64,000 nucleotides of DNA from Cherax quadricarinatus (GCF_038502225.1 NW_027195364.1:124001-188000), one strand, 5' to 3'. Numbered from the stretch's first letter, positions 10,890-21,676 are shown. Numbers and translations: made by a program. Notes: generated by a model not told the origin, from the letters alone.

Positions 10890-11765
10890 AGGAGGGGGGC
10901 GAAAAAAAAAACTTTTACCATCTTCCCCCCATCACTGTCTTGCCGAAGGGGCTTTTACTCGTTTTAAACTGCAACATTCCTCCCTTTAATCCCCGGACTT
11001 CTTCCCCTCTCCCGGATAATCCCCTCCATTTCCTGAACCCCTTCATAAATGTTCTTTTTACACTCCAACACCGTAAGTTTAAAAAACCATTTGTCTCCAT
11101 TCCTCCTATCAAAAAAGCCCCTGCCTGCTGGAAATCCAACCCCACAAACCTCCTTTCCCCCCCCTCCAACCTTTTTTCCCAGCCCACCCCTACCCCCCTT
11201 CCTTCCACTACAGACTGATACCTTTGGTCATTCTGTTTGCTCCATTTTTCCAAAGTCAACCACCTCAACAACCCTTCCCCAGTCCTCTGGGCAACAGTTT
11301 TGGTAATCCACCTCCTCCCTAACTTCCAAACTCGAATTCTCTGCATTATATTCCACCAAAATTGCCCTCAGACAGGGCATTCCACTGCCTCCAGCCTTCT
11401 CCTCGCTGCAACATTCATCACCCATGCCTCACACCCATATAGAGCGTTGGGAAAACTATACTCTCATACATTCCCTCTTTGCCTCCAAGGACAAAGTTCT
11501 TGTCTCCACAGACTCTAAGTGCCACTCACTCTTTTCCCCTCATCAATTCTATGATTCACCTCATCTTTCATAGACCCATCCGCTGACACCTCCTCCCAAA
11601 TATCTGAATACATTCACCTCCTCCATACTCTCTCCCCCCAATCTGATATTCAATCTTTCATCACCTAATCTTTTTTATCCTCATAACCTTACTCCTTTCC
11701 TGTATTCACCTTTAATTTTCTTCTTTTGACACCCCACCAAATTCATCCACCAATCTCTGCAACTA
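10890..11765 (-). mobile_element. RTE-like LINE, reverse transcriptase C-terminal part
   Basis: The minus strand carries an open frame at 10,915-11,346 with recognisable end-of-ORF blocks: MQRIRVWKLGRRW, EEGLLRW-like and DFQQA. Upstream, 11,346-11,765 continues with the frameshifted 'LYGCEAWVM' and 'YLGVDVSADG' regions. The same blocks recur in the copies at 31,200-31,960, 46,200-46,950 and 61,900-62,600. The copy is 5'-truncated. Confidence 0.7.
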
Positions 11766-11769
11766 GTTT

Positions 11770-11915
11770 AAAGTAGTCTGTAAGCCATTAAATTTAGTCT
11801 GCCCCTAATGCTGTGGCATGATAGTGGCCTCTTTGTACTGCAACTCATTATTTAATTACACAATCTCAATGTAAACTTGCAAGGAAATAAAAGTTTGTAT
11901 TTGATTTGTATAGTT
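11770..11915 (+). mobile_element. Possible LINE 3' end
   Basis: The stretch 'ctaatgctgtggcatgatag' to 'gaaataaaagtttgtatttg' resembles an A/T-rich LINE 3' UTR ending in a short TTTG-type tail. The assignment rests on pattern memory only. Confidence 0.3.
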
Positions 11916-12098
11916 GGGAGTTCAATATCGATTATCCTACACAGCTTCAAGATACAATTGTATGCTACACTAGTGTCACTGTAAGGGGTGTTTAAAACTA
12001 AAGGTGAAATTTAAAGACTTTTTGTATATGTGATGCTTCAGAATTATAGCCTTTTTCCCCTGCCAAGATAACACCCCTGATATTCTTGATAAACTCAC

Positions 12099-12349
12099 TG
12101 TTAGAGGCCGTGATCCAGAAGAATAATCTGGGCTTCATTGTTAACTTTCTTAACAAGTACATTGCCTGGGTGTGGGTCACAAGGGAACATAACCATTAAC
12201 AAATATCATTCGAATAAAATCCCAATCTTTTCGAACCTGTTCGTATTTATGCCTTGAGTAATCATATAGTTGGTCATTGACTTGACCTCCTTCACAAAAC
12301 TCCATCACCAGAACTCTGTCGGTTGTGAGGCTCCAGTCAATGGCAGGAT
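12099..12349 (-). CDS. ADCK1: Exon of ADCK1-like UbiB/ABC1 atypical kinase
   Basis: This is one internal exon on the minus strand. Going down from 12,349 it follows a 'cttttttacag' acceptor and reads DWSLTTDRVLVMEFCEGGQ, then VND, matching the ADCK1 segment after the N-lobe. With two or three single-base corrections it continues MITQGINTNQVSKRLG, IFVNGYV, CDPHPGNVLVKK and IILLDHGL. In UbiB-family kinases the DPHPGN block is the catalytic-loop equivalent and the DHG block corresponds to DFG. ADCK1 is a mitochondrial protein reported to affect mitochondrial morphology. The exon end reads 'cacggcctctaacagtgagt', where CTC TAC CAG|GTGAGT would be expected, so the stop and weak donor look like consensus errors. 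The other exons were not found; they are presumably outside the window or hidden in TE-rich introns. A degraded pseudogene is less likely given splice signals and motif conservation. Confidence 0.8.
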
Positions 12350-12596
12350 CTGTAAAAAAGATGCAAATATTATTAGAAACAAATGCTTAGGTTACTGACC
12401 TTCTTCCAGTATCTATCAACCGAAGAAAGTCGGGTAGAAGGGAAAGGTTTCCCGCAGCAGTCCATTTCTCTTCTTAACTTGCTTCAGAATCTGATTATGT
12501 CCTTTGAACTGGATATTTTGACTATGACTTTTTTTACCTATTTAACCCCTTTTACTGTCGAACCCCCAATCCTGAAGTGTCTCCTAGTGTCACAAA
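12350..12596. other. Intronic sequence upstream of the ADCK1-like exon
   Basis: A pyrimidine-rich acceptor tract lies directly at 12,350-12,362 on the minus strand. The rest shows no exon or repeat that I recognise. Confidence 0.4.
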
Positions 12597-13635
12597 ATTT
12601 AACCTTTCAGGGGCCAAGGCCCAAATCTGGAGTCACGCACGTGTCCCAAAAATTTTCAAAAAATTTTTATTTTTTCTTATGAAATCGGAGAATCTTTTGT
12701 GAAGGTAATAAAACAAAAGTCGAAATTTTGGGGGAAAATTGACAAATTATGCTCTCGACTTTGATGTGCAGCATATTTCTGAATTGGATTTTGCTGACTT
12801 TGACTCCCATTTTAGGCCAATTACATTATTCCAATCAACCAAATTCTTAGCTATTTCACTAGTATTACTTCATTCCCCCATCGATTAGCACAAGAAATCG
12901 CCTAAGTCAACTGTTTCAACTACAAAATAAAGATCGGAAATTATTAATTGGCCAATTTAACACAAAGTTAAAAATATTCCAATTTCAAAATAGGTCCAGA
13001 ATAAACAATGTAGGCATTCCTGGCACTAAATAACTTTTCCCCCTGTTCATTAGTTATGTTTTGAGGCTTTACAAATAAATTCCATTTTGATTTTTATTCA
13101 CATAATGAATTTTTATTCACACCAAAAATAAAAAGTTTTACTGTTATGCAATACTGTAATAATTGTATAAATATCATCACATATTTGTGAATGTATTTTA
13201 GACCCACCACTGCGTGTATTAGAGTGTGAGGTCGTTTGTTTATCTTGAATATGGGCAAAATTTAACTTTTCCCGCTACTTTGAGCTCAGTTTCAAGCCTT
13301 TTCCCAGTACTAAAACCAATCAAAATCATCTCTGTTTCGTAATATGTCTTCCATTCTATCAAATGGAAAGAAATCAAAATACAACTATAAAAACATACGA
13401 AAAACACTGCAAAGTTCGTTTAATCGAAAATCATGATTTCAGTTTTTTCTCTCATTGTCACAGCTGCTGGGATCTGTTTATTGGGGCACACATACCACAT
13501 GATGTATTCTCTCATATCTAGCCCAAATGTACCACTCACAGATTATCAGAGTGAGCTGAGCTCATGGCGTAGATCTCGGTTTGGACACTCACCGCAAGCC
13601 GTAGATCTAGGGACGGACCCTGAAAGGTTAAAAAA
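12597..13635 (+). mobile_element. piggyBac-like MITE, full length (~1.04 kb)
   Basis: The left end is 'ttaacctttcagggg' and the right end 'ggaccctgaaaggttaa', so inverted termini CCTTTCAGGG are flanked by TTAA, the target site of piggyBac transposons. Internal landmarks shared with the copies at 29,884 (inverse), 33,617 and 13,636 are 'aggcattcctggcac', 'ctactttgagctcagtttca', 'ccattctatcaaatgg' and 'gtgagctgagctcatgg'. No transposase frame is seen, so it is non-autonomous. Confidence 0.7.
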
Positions 13636-14538
13636 AAAAAAAACTTATGAAACAATAGAGAAACTTTTCCCGATTGTAATGACAAAAAAAAAAAAAATTG
13701 ATGGAAAACTGGCCGGAAATTTCGCTTCCCGAAGTTAGAACCCGGGTATTTACAAATCGCGATTTCGCCCACTTTAGCCCTATTTTCAGCTAATTCCATT
13801 GTTCATGACAAACTCATAGCTATTTCTTTTAGAACTCCATTTTTCTATCGATTGAGTACAAGAAACTGCCCATTTAGATTTCAACTACCCAATAACGTGT
13901 CAGAAATTTGCAATTTGGCCAATTTCTTTAAAATTAAAAAATATGACAATTTAAAATAAGGTCCAGAATGAACAATGAAAGACATTCCTGGCTCTAAAAT
14001 AATTTTCTTTGTTCATCAGTCACGTCCCCAGGCCCCTCTGAAAACTCTTGCTTTCTATTTTAAATTTTTTATTCAAACAAAAATAGAAGATCTACTGTTA
14101 TGCAGACTACTGCAATACTGTAAAAATTGTACAGATAATGTAAACCCCATTCATGACTGCATATTAGAATGGCTAGTTAGACATTTATTGGACAATGACA
14201 TCATTTTTTGCTTTTGAACATCAGCATAATCAAACATTTCCCTACTTTGAGCTCCATTTCCAGGTTCTTTTTATAGTAAAACCAATCAAAATCACCCTAT
14301 TTCTATAATATGTTTTCCATTCTATCAAATGAGACCAAGAAAATGAGAATACAACCATAATACTACATGAAAATAGACCACAAAGTCGGCATTTTAATTA
14401 AAAACTTCGGAGTTTTTTCTAATTATGAAATCGTGCTGCAAGTTTTATTTGTGTACACTGACCACACAGACCCATTCTCTCACATTGGGCCTACCAGCTT
14501 TCCCTGCTTGATTTGAAGCCGCTAGAATTTATGAGTAT
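13636..14538 (+). mobile_element. piggyBac-like MITE, second tandem copy
   Basis: It directly follows the previous copy in the same orientation but lacks the left terminal ~60 bp. It carries the same internal blocks ('aataaggtccagaatgaaca', 'ctactttgagctccatttcc'). Its right end is of the other type ('gcctaccagctttccctgc...cgctagaattt'), which also occurs at 23,700-23,750 and, inverted, at 29,950. It is cut off at 14,538 by the Tigger insertion. Confidence 0.65.
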
Positions 14539-15406
14539 ACAGTGGCCCCGCCTTTCAATATTAATCCTTCCTGAGAAACTCATCGAAGCAAATTATTAGC
14601 CAAATTAATTTTCCATAAAAAATAATAAAATCAATTTATCCGTTTCCCAACACCCCAAAGTATGAAAAAATTTTTACCATGAAATATTAATTTTAATACA
14701 CACAAACTAAAGAAAATATGCACAATTACTACTTACTAAGAATAGAATACATGACACTTACTTTTTTTTGAAGATCTGTGATGATTGATGGGATGGGAGG
14801 AGGAGAGTGTGAATTGTTGTTTAGAAGGGGAATCCCTTCCATTAGAACTTGACAAGCCTTTTCAGGTTACTTCCCTTTTTTAATGCCACTAGGACCAGCT
14901 TGAGAGTCACTGGACCTCTGTCAAACCAAATCTGTCCTAGAGCTCTGATCTCCCGCCTTAGACTTTTCCTAAAAAGGCCATAACATTGTCATTGTACAGG
15001 TTGCCAACGGCTTGCAGTAGCTGTGTCAGGGTGATTTTTCATCCGTAAAGGTTTGCAGGCATTTGCACACATTTCCTTAATCTCTTTTTCAATTCCATAC
15101 TAATTCTCACCCTTTTACCACATGGATGGCACTAGATGCTTTCTTGGGGGCCATGGGACTATTTTGCATTTCAAGCACAAAAACACTGGGATAATGTGAA
15201 ATGTACCGAATGATGAGATGCGACTGCACTGGCTGGCTTGTAAACACTGGTGCTGAGGCCACACGTGGACATGTCCTGGACAATCACATAAGGTGAGTTT
15301 TTATCGTGAGGCGAGGCAAATTTTGCGTTCAAATGCTCATATGGCGGATTTAACGTTCGATGAGTTAATGAGTGGGGGTCCACTGTATATACGTCAAACA
15401 CGGTAC
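14539..15406 (-). mobile_element. Tigger/pogo element with internal deletion
   Basis: The ends are 'tacagtggccccgcc' on the left and 'gggggtccactgta' on the right: CAGTGG.CCCC inverted termini at TA dinucleotides, as for Tc1/mariner-pogo elements. Inside, on the minus strand, are the transposase start (an ATG followed by GCCCCCAAGAAAG-type codons near 15,150) and the 3' region shared with the Tigger copies at 39,700 and 55,020 ('gccactaggaccagcttgag'). The catalytic middle is missing, leaving about 0.87 kb. A non-autonomous deletion derivative. Confidence 0.7.
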
Positions 15407-15774
15407 TCATAAGACGTATATACGACTGAAACAGTCAAAGGGTTAACAGTTATAGCTAGCTGAACAGCATTTATCTTTTCTAGTATTGTACCTTTTTCCT
15501 ACCTGTTTTAAACCTTTGCAGTCTCCCATGTAGATCTACATTATAGATACCACTGCTTTTGTAGATTTACATCTTAATCACATTCCCTCAAATATGCTGT
15601 GAGTGATAAATTTGTTAGCTTGAGAGAATGTGTCTGTGAGGTGGATGCCACCATATAAAAAAACCCTACCATGCAATGAATGATGAGGGAACAGCTAACC
15701 TCTGACATTGTGCTTGGTTTAAAATATCAATTTACAGGTGTTTTTTAGGGTGGTTTTCAAGGTTTTATTTGCTG

Positions 15775-16510
15775 TTTCTTGGTATCAATTGATAAAATGG
15801 AAAACTTGCTAGTGAAATAGAGATGATTTTTGTTGTTTTCAGATCAGAAGTGGCTTGAAATTGGGCTCAAATTGTGGAAATATTTTTTTGTTGATTTTCC
15901 CAAGAAAGGGTAGGGACCTCCCAACTACCCTGATTATGGGTTTTACTAGGTTTGCATCAATTATTGGGATGGCTACCCCATGACCAATCATTCTTGGATA
16001 TACTATGTATTTTATTAGCCAAGAAAATTGGGTAAAACTTTGACTTTTTGTGTGTGTGATGATAGATTCTAAACAGAGGGCAAATGTTATGTAGGAAAGG
16101 CCTGGGAACATGATTAATGAACAGAGGTAAAGTTGTTTTAGTGGCCAGAATGCCTAAAGAGTTTATTTTGAAATTTTTTTTAATTGGAGTTTGCTGAATG
16201 CTGAATTTTGTGTAAAATTTGAGAAATTAATCTTTGCACTTCAGAATAGTTTGATACTGACTGAGTAGTTTCTGGTGCTTAACTGATGAACAAAAGGCAT
16301 ATTAGAAAATAGTTGAACTGGATCAGAGTGAGCAATGGAATTGTCCTAAAACAGGCTTCAAACTGAGCAAAATTAGTGATGGGTAAATTGCACCTTGACC
16401 ATCAACTTCACCCCTGCATAATTCCATAAGTTTTCCATCAATTTCAATTTTGATGCTAATACCTTGAGAAAAAGATTCTCTGCTATTTTAGAAGATAAAA
16501 ACATACAAAT
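15775..16510 (-). mobile_element. Old piggyBac-like MITE relative
   Basis: It is collinear with the second half of the element at 29,884-30,937: 'gtggccagaatgcctaaag', 'cataattccataagttttcc' and 'cttgagaaaaagattctctg'. It is more diverged than the other copies and its TTAA ends are not recognisable. Confidence 0.45.
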
Positions 16511-16563
16511 AACTGCACATAGAATATTATGACAACATTACGGTTCGCTTAGATCATACTAAC

Positions 16564-16703
16564 TAGTAACACAATAGTGCAAAGGGAAGGGAGCCAGTAT
16601 ACGTGATATACAGGGAAGGGTGGGACCAGAGTAATGGAATGAGTAGTAGTAGTAGTAGTAGTAGATATACTGGCTCCTTCCCATGCACTTCTGTGTTACT
16701 GCT
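16564..16703. repeat. Hairpin with an (AGT)n loop
   Basis: The left arm 16,564-16,601 ('tagtaacacaatagtgcaaa', then 'gggaagggagccagtata') is the near-perfect reverse complement of the right arm 16,664-16,703 ('atactggctccttcccatgc', then 'acttctgtgttact'). The loop holds an (AGT)n microsatellite at 16,641-16,663. Confidence 0.65.
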
Positions 16704-16754
16704 AATATGATTCAGCCAGATTGAAATGTCAGTCATAATATTCCTTGATTATAT

Positions 16755-17165
16755 ATTTCTTTCAATGTACCAGCCGTATCCCACTGGGTAGGTGGCCCAA
16801 AAGAAAAAAATTAGTAATATATACAGGAGAACAGGTTACTAGCCCCTTGCCCCGGCACTTTAGTTTGCCTCTTACGACCATGGCTTACGGAGGAAGAGAT
16901 TCTGCCCACTTCCCATGGAGATAAGAGGAAATAAACAAGAACAAGAACTAGTAAGAAAATAGAAGAAAACCCAGAGGGGTGTGTATAAATACGCTTGTAC
17001 ATGTATGTGTAGTGTGACTATGTAGTAGAAGTAGCAAGATGTACCTGAAACCTAGCATCATGAGACAGAAAATGGACACCAGCAACTACCATCATGTAAA
17101 ACAATTACAGGCTTTCGCTTTACACTCACTTGGCAGGACGGCAGCAATAATGGTAGGATTGCTGA
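16755..17165 (-). mobile_element. SINE-like element sharing the LINE tail
   Basis: The + strand begins with the complement of the RTE-like LINE 3' end ('gtatcccactgggtaggtgg'), then 'tatatacaggagaacaggtt', 'catggcttacggaggaag', 'acttcccatggagataagag' and 'gcatcatgagacag', ending near 'ctcacttggcaggacgg'. The same order occurs at 38,440-38,840 and partly at 49,470-49,640. The tail shared with the LINE suggests mobilisation by the LINE machinery. It encodes no protein. Confidence 0.55.
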
Positions 17166-17224
17166 TGTCTTTTTTCTGTCTCATAAACATGCAAGATTTC
17201 AGGTACGCTTGCTACTTCTAAACA

Positions 17225-17305
17225 AACCATACCACGGGTGGATTTGAACCCGTCAGAGAGTCTCAAAACTCCAGACCGCGCATTAACTGGACCAGCTAGC
17301 CACAA
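17225..17305 (-). repeat. tRNA-derived SINE head, inverted arm 1
   Basis: On the minus strand an A-box-like TGGCTAGCTGGT (17,291-17,302) and a B box GGTTCAAATCC (17,240-17,250) have tRNA spacing, with a degraded anticodon-stem region between them. The acceptor stem does not close well, so this is a tRNA-derived SINE promoter and not a tRNA gene. It faces a second copy at 17,450-17,527. Confidence 0.6.
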
Positions 17306-17315
17306 AGATTGCCAA

Positions 17316-17438
17316 CTAGGTATAATTTCACACCATAGGAAGGTTAACATAGGCACCACTGTGACTACAAATGCAAGTTTTACAGACAAATCTAACCTAT
17401 GCTAACCTTCCTATGGTGTAGAAATATATACTAGTTGG
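17316..17438. repeat. Inverted repeat joining the two tRNA-like arms
   Basis: 'cataggaaggttaacatagg' (17,334-17,353) pairs with 'cctatgctaaccttcctatg' (17,397-17,416), extending outward through 'ggtataatttcacac' and 'gtagaaatatatac'. Together with the flanking tRNA-like heads this forms a long fold-back of about 300 bp. Confidence 0.65.
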
Positions 17439-17449
17439 ATGAATCTTAT

Positions 17450-17527
17450 TGTGCTAGCTGGTTCGTGGCTACACTGACGTCTGAGTTTGAGACTCTCTGA
17501 CCAGCGGTTCAAATTCCTGTGGTATGG
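17450..17527 (+). repeat. tRNA-derived SINE head, inverted arm 2
   Basis: A-box-like TGCTAGCTGGTTCG (17,452-17,465) and B box GGTTCAAATTCC (17,506-17,517) mirror the copy at 17,225-17,305. Both copies end in the same outward sequence, 'gtggtatggtt'. Confidence 0.6.
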
Positions 17528-17559
17528 TTATTTGCAATTGTGCATATGATTTCGTGAGT

Positions 17560-19662
17560 CTTGCTACTTTACTTACACTTACACTACACATACATGTGCA
17601 CGTTTTTTATACACACTCATCTGAGTTTTCTTTGATTTTATCTTAATAGTTCTTGGTCTTATTACTTTTCCTTTTATATCCATGGGGAAGTGGAATAAGA
17701 ATCTTTCCTCCGTAGTCATAGTGTGTTGTAAAGTCAACTAAAATGCTGGGAACAATGGGCTAGACCCTTTTCCTGTAATAATTACTATAAAGAATAAGAA
17801 GAAGAAAATTGTCAAAGTGGGAAGTCTGAATGTGCTTGGATGTTGTGCAAATGATAAGAAAGAGATGATTGTGATGTTATGAATGAGAAGAAGCTGGATG
17901 TCCTGGCTTTAAGTGAAACAAAAGCTGAAGGGTGAGAGTTTCAATGGAGAGGAATAAATGGGATTAGGTCAGGGTTTCAAATAGAGTTAGAGCTAAAGAA
18001 GGAGTAGCAATAATGTTGAAGGATAAGTTATGGCAGGAAAAAGGGACTATAAATGTATTAATTCAAGGATTATGTGGAGTAAAATAAAGGTTGGATGTGA
18101 AAAGTGGGTTATAGTAAGCGTGTATGCACCTGGAGAAGAAAGAAGTGTAGAGGAGAGAGAGATTTTGGGAAATGTGAGTGAATGCGTGGGAGCTTTGAAT
18201 CAAGTGTGAGAGTAACGGTGGTTGGGGATTTCAATGCAAAAGTGGTAAAATGTTATGGAGGGAGTAGTAGGTAAATTTGGTGCAGGTAAATGTAAATGGG
18301 GAGCCTTTAATTGAGCTATGTGTACAAAGAGATTTGGTAATAAGTAATACATATTTTATGGAAAAGAGGATAAATAAATATACAAGGTATGATGTAGCTT
18401 GTAATGAAAGTAGTTTGTTAGATTATGTATTGGTGGATAAAAGGTTGATGGGTAGGATCCAGGATGTACACATTTATAGAGGGCAACTGATATATGGATC
18501 ATTATTTAGTTGTAGCTACAGTTAGAGTAAGAGTAGATGGGAAAAGAGGAAAATGGCAACAACAAGTAAGAGTGAGGTGAAAGTGTATAAACCTAAGGGA
18601 GGAGGAAGTTCGGTGAGATATAAGCAACTATTAGCAGAAAAGTGGACTAGTGCAAGTATGAGTAGTGGGGTTGAAGAGGTTGGAATAGTATTAAAAATGC
18701 AGTATTAGAAGTAGGAAGTTTGTGGTTATAGAGTGGTGCAGGAGGAAAGAGGAGGATTGGTGAATGATGAAATAAAGGGTGTGATAAAGAGAAAAAGTTA
18801 GCTTATGAGAGGTTTTACAAAGCACAAGTGTTATAAGAAGAGTAGAGTATATGGAGAGTAAAGAAAGGTGAAGAGAGTGGTGAGAGAGTGCAAAGGAGGC
18901 AGATGATAGAGTGGGAGGCACTGTCAAGAAATTTTAGTGAAAATAAGAAAAATTTTGGAGTGAGTTAAACAGTTAGAGAAAGCCTAGGAAAGCATGGATT
19001 TGTCAGTTAAAAACAGATTGAGGAGTTAGTAGATGGGAGAGGGAGGTATTAGGTAGATGGAGAATATTTTGAGGAACTTTTAAATGTTGAGGAAGAAAGG
19101 AGATGGTAATTTCATGCACTGGTCAGGAGGTATACCATCTTTAGAGTGAAGAAGAGCAGAATGTAAGTGTGGGGAGGTACGAGGCATTACGTAGAATGAA
19201 GGGGTAAAGCAGCTGGAACTGATGGGATCATGACAGAAATGTTAAAGCAGGATGATATAGTGTTGAGGGTTGTACTTTTGTTTAATAAAATGTATGATAT
19301 AAGGGAAGGTACCTAGGGATTGGCAGAGAGCATGTATAGTCCCTTTATATAAAGGGAAAGGGGACAAAGAGATTGTAAAATTATAGAGGAATAAGTTCAT
19401 TGAGTATACCAGGAAAAGTGCAGTAGGGTTATAATTGAAAGAATTAAGAGGGTAAGACAGAATGTAGGATTGCAGATGAGCAAGGAGGTTCTAGAGTGGG
19501 TAGGGATGTAGATTAAGTGTTTACATTGAAGCATATATGTGAACAGTATTTAGATAAAGGTAGGAAGTTTTATTGCATTTTATGGATTTAGAAAGGCATA
19601 TGATAGAGTGGATAGGGAGCAATGTGGAGATGTTGCAAGTAGGTGGTAAGTTACTAAGAGTT
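17560..19662 (+). mobile_element. RTE-like LINE, endonuclease and first half of reverse transcriptase
   Basis: The SINE-like 5' module (to about 17,790) is followed by an APE-type endonuclease: SLNVLGCCANDKKEMIV near 17,820, KKLDVLALSETKAEG near 17,890, VTVVGDFNAKV at about 18,207-18,240 (conserved GDFN) and, in the open frame 18,277-18,525, SLLDYVLVDKRLMGRIQDVH. The linker and early reverse transcriptase follow: 'AAGTDGI' near 19,210, 'VPRDWQ..' near 19,310 and 'FMDLEKAYDRVDREQ'-like near 19,580. The copy stops at about 19,662, where an inverted LINE copy begins. Many frameshifts; not functional as read. Confidence 0.75.
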
Positions 19663-21676
19663 AAATGACCAAACCACCTCAACAACCCTCTTCTGCCCTC
19701 TGACTAATACTTTTATTAACTCCACACCTTTTCCTAATTTCCACACTCTGAATTTTCTGCATAATATTTAACCACACATTGCCCTTAAACAGGACATCTC
19801 CACTGCCTCCAACCGTCTCCTCAGCTGCTGCATTTACCACCCAAGCTTCACACCCATATAAGAGTGTTGGTACTACTATGCTTCATACATTCCCTTCTTT
19901 GCCTCCATAGATACGTTTTGACTCACATATACCTCAACGCACCACTCACCTTTTTCCTCATCATCTCTGATTAACCTCATCCTCATAAATCCATCCGCCG
20001 ACACGCAACTCCCAAGTATCTGAAAACAATCACTTCTTCCATACCCTCCTCCCAATTTGATATCCAATTTTCTTTATCTAAATCATTTGATACCCTCATC
20101 ACCTTACTCTTTCTATGTTCACTTTCAACTTTCTACCTTTACACATTCCCAAACTCATCCACTAACCTTTGCAATTTTTCTTTAGAATCTCCCATAAGCA
20201 CAGTATAATCAGCAAAAAGTAACTGTCAATTCCATTTTGAATTTGATTCCCATAATTTAATCCCACCCCTCTCCCGAACACCTAGCATTTACTTCTTTTC
20301 AACCCCATCTATAAATATATTAAACAACCATGGTGAATTAAAATCCCTGTCTAAGACCTACTTTTACCAGAAGTAGTCTCCCCCTCTTCTACACACCCTA
20401 ACCTGAGCCTCACTATCCTCATAAAAACTCTTTACAGCATTTAATAACTACCACCTACCCCCAATACTTGCAACATCTGCCACATTGCTCCTCTATCCAC
20501 TCTATCATATGTCTTTTCTAAATCCATAAATGCAAAAAACTTCCATTTTCAAATACTGTTCACATATATGCTTCAATGTAAACACTTGATCTACACATCC
20601 CCTACCCACTTAAACCTCCTTGCTCATCCGCAATCCTACATTCTGTCTTACCTCTAATTCTTTCAATTATAACCCTCATACTTTTCCTGGTATACTCAGT
20701 AAACTTATTCCTCTATAATTTTTAAGTCTCTTTGTCCCTTTCCCTTTATATAAGGGACAATCATGTCTCCGCCAATCCTAGGTACCTCTTCCCTCTTTCA
20801 TACATTTATTAAACAAAAGTACCAACCATCCAACCTTTTCCCCCTGCTTTTAACATTTTCTGTCATGATCCCATCAGTTCCAGCTCTTTACCTTTCACCC
20901 CTCGTGAATGCCTCACGCATCCCCCCACACTTACATTCTGCCTTTTTCACTCCTAAAAGATGGTATACGCCCTGACCAGTGCCCGAAATACTGCCTCTCT
21001 TTCTTCCTTAACATTTAAAAGTTCCTCAAAATATTCTCACCATCTACCTAATACCTCCCCCTCCCCATCTACTAACTCCCCCACTCTGTTTTAACTGACA
21101 AATCCTTTCTTTTCCCAGGCTTTCTTAACTTGTTTAACTCACTCCAAATTTTTTTCTTATTTTCATTAAAATTTCTTTACAGTGCCTCCCACTCTATCAT
21201 CTGCTCTCCTTTGCACTCTCTAAATTCTTCACCTTTCTTTTTCTCTCCATATACTCTGCTCTTCTTATAACACTTGTGCTTTTTAAAACCTCTCATAAGT
21301 TACAGCATTTTCTCTTTATCACACCTTTACTTCATCCCATTTCCACCCAATCCCCACTCCTCTTTCCTCCTGCCCCACCCTCCTATAACCTAGACTTCTG
21401 GCCCACATTCTATGTGCATTTTTAAAACTATTCAGCCCTCTTCAAACCCCCACTGCCCATCTTTGCTCTGGCCACCTTTCTGCCAATAATAACATATCTC
21501 ACGAACTTCCTCCTCCCTTGGTTTATACGCCTGCCTCCCTCTTATATTGTTGCCACCTTCCTGCCATCTACCTCTTACTCTAGCAACAGCTACAACTAAA
21601 TAATGATCCGATATATCAGTTGCCCCTCTATAAACATGTACATCCTGGAGCCTACCATCAACCTTTTATCCACAAT
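19663..21676 (-). mobile_element. RTE-like LINE, inverted copy
   Basis: Reading the minus strand from 21,676 down gives the end of the endonuclease ('VDKRLMVGSRMYMFIEGQLI' in a short frame), the linker, the reverse transcriptase, and finally the region just before 'FGHVERM' at 19,663. The catalytic FADD block reads FADYT at 20,202-20,216, a single-base difference from FADDT. The element lacks its 3' end at this junction. It meets the previous copy tail to tail inside coding sequence. Confidence 0.75.

Noticed and set aside
17225..17527. Two tRNA genes
   Set aside because: A and B boxes are present but acceptor stems do not pair and the anticodon arms are degraded; a tRNA-derived SINE fits better.
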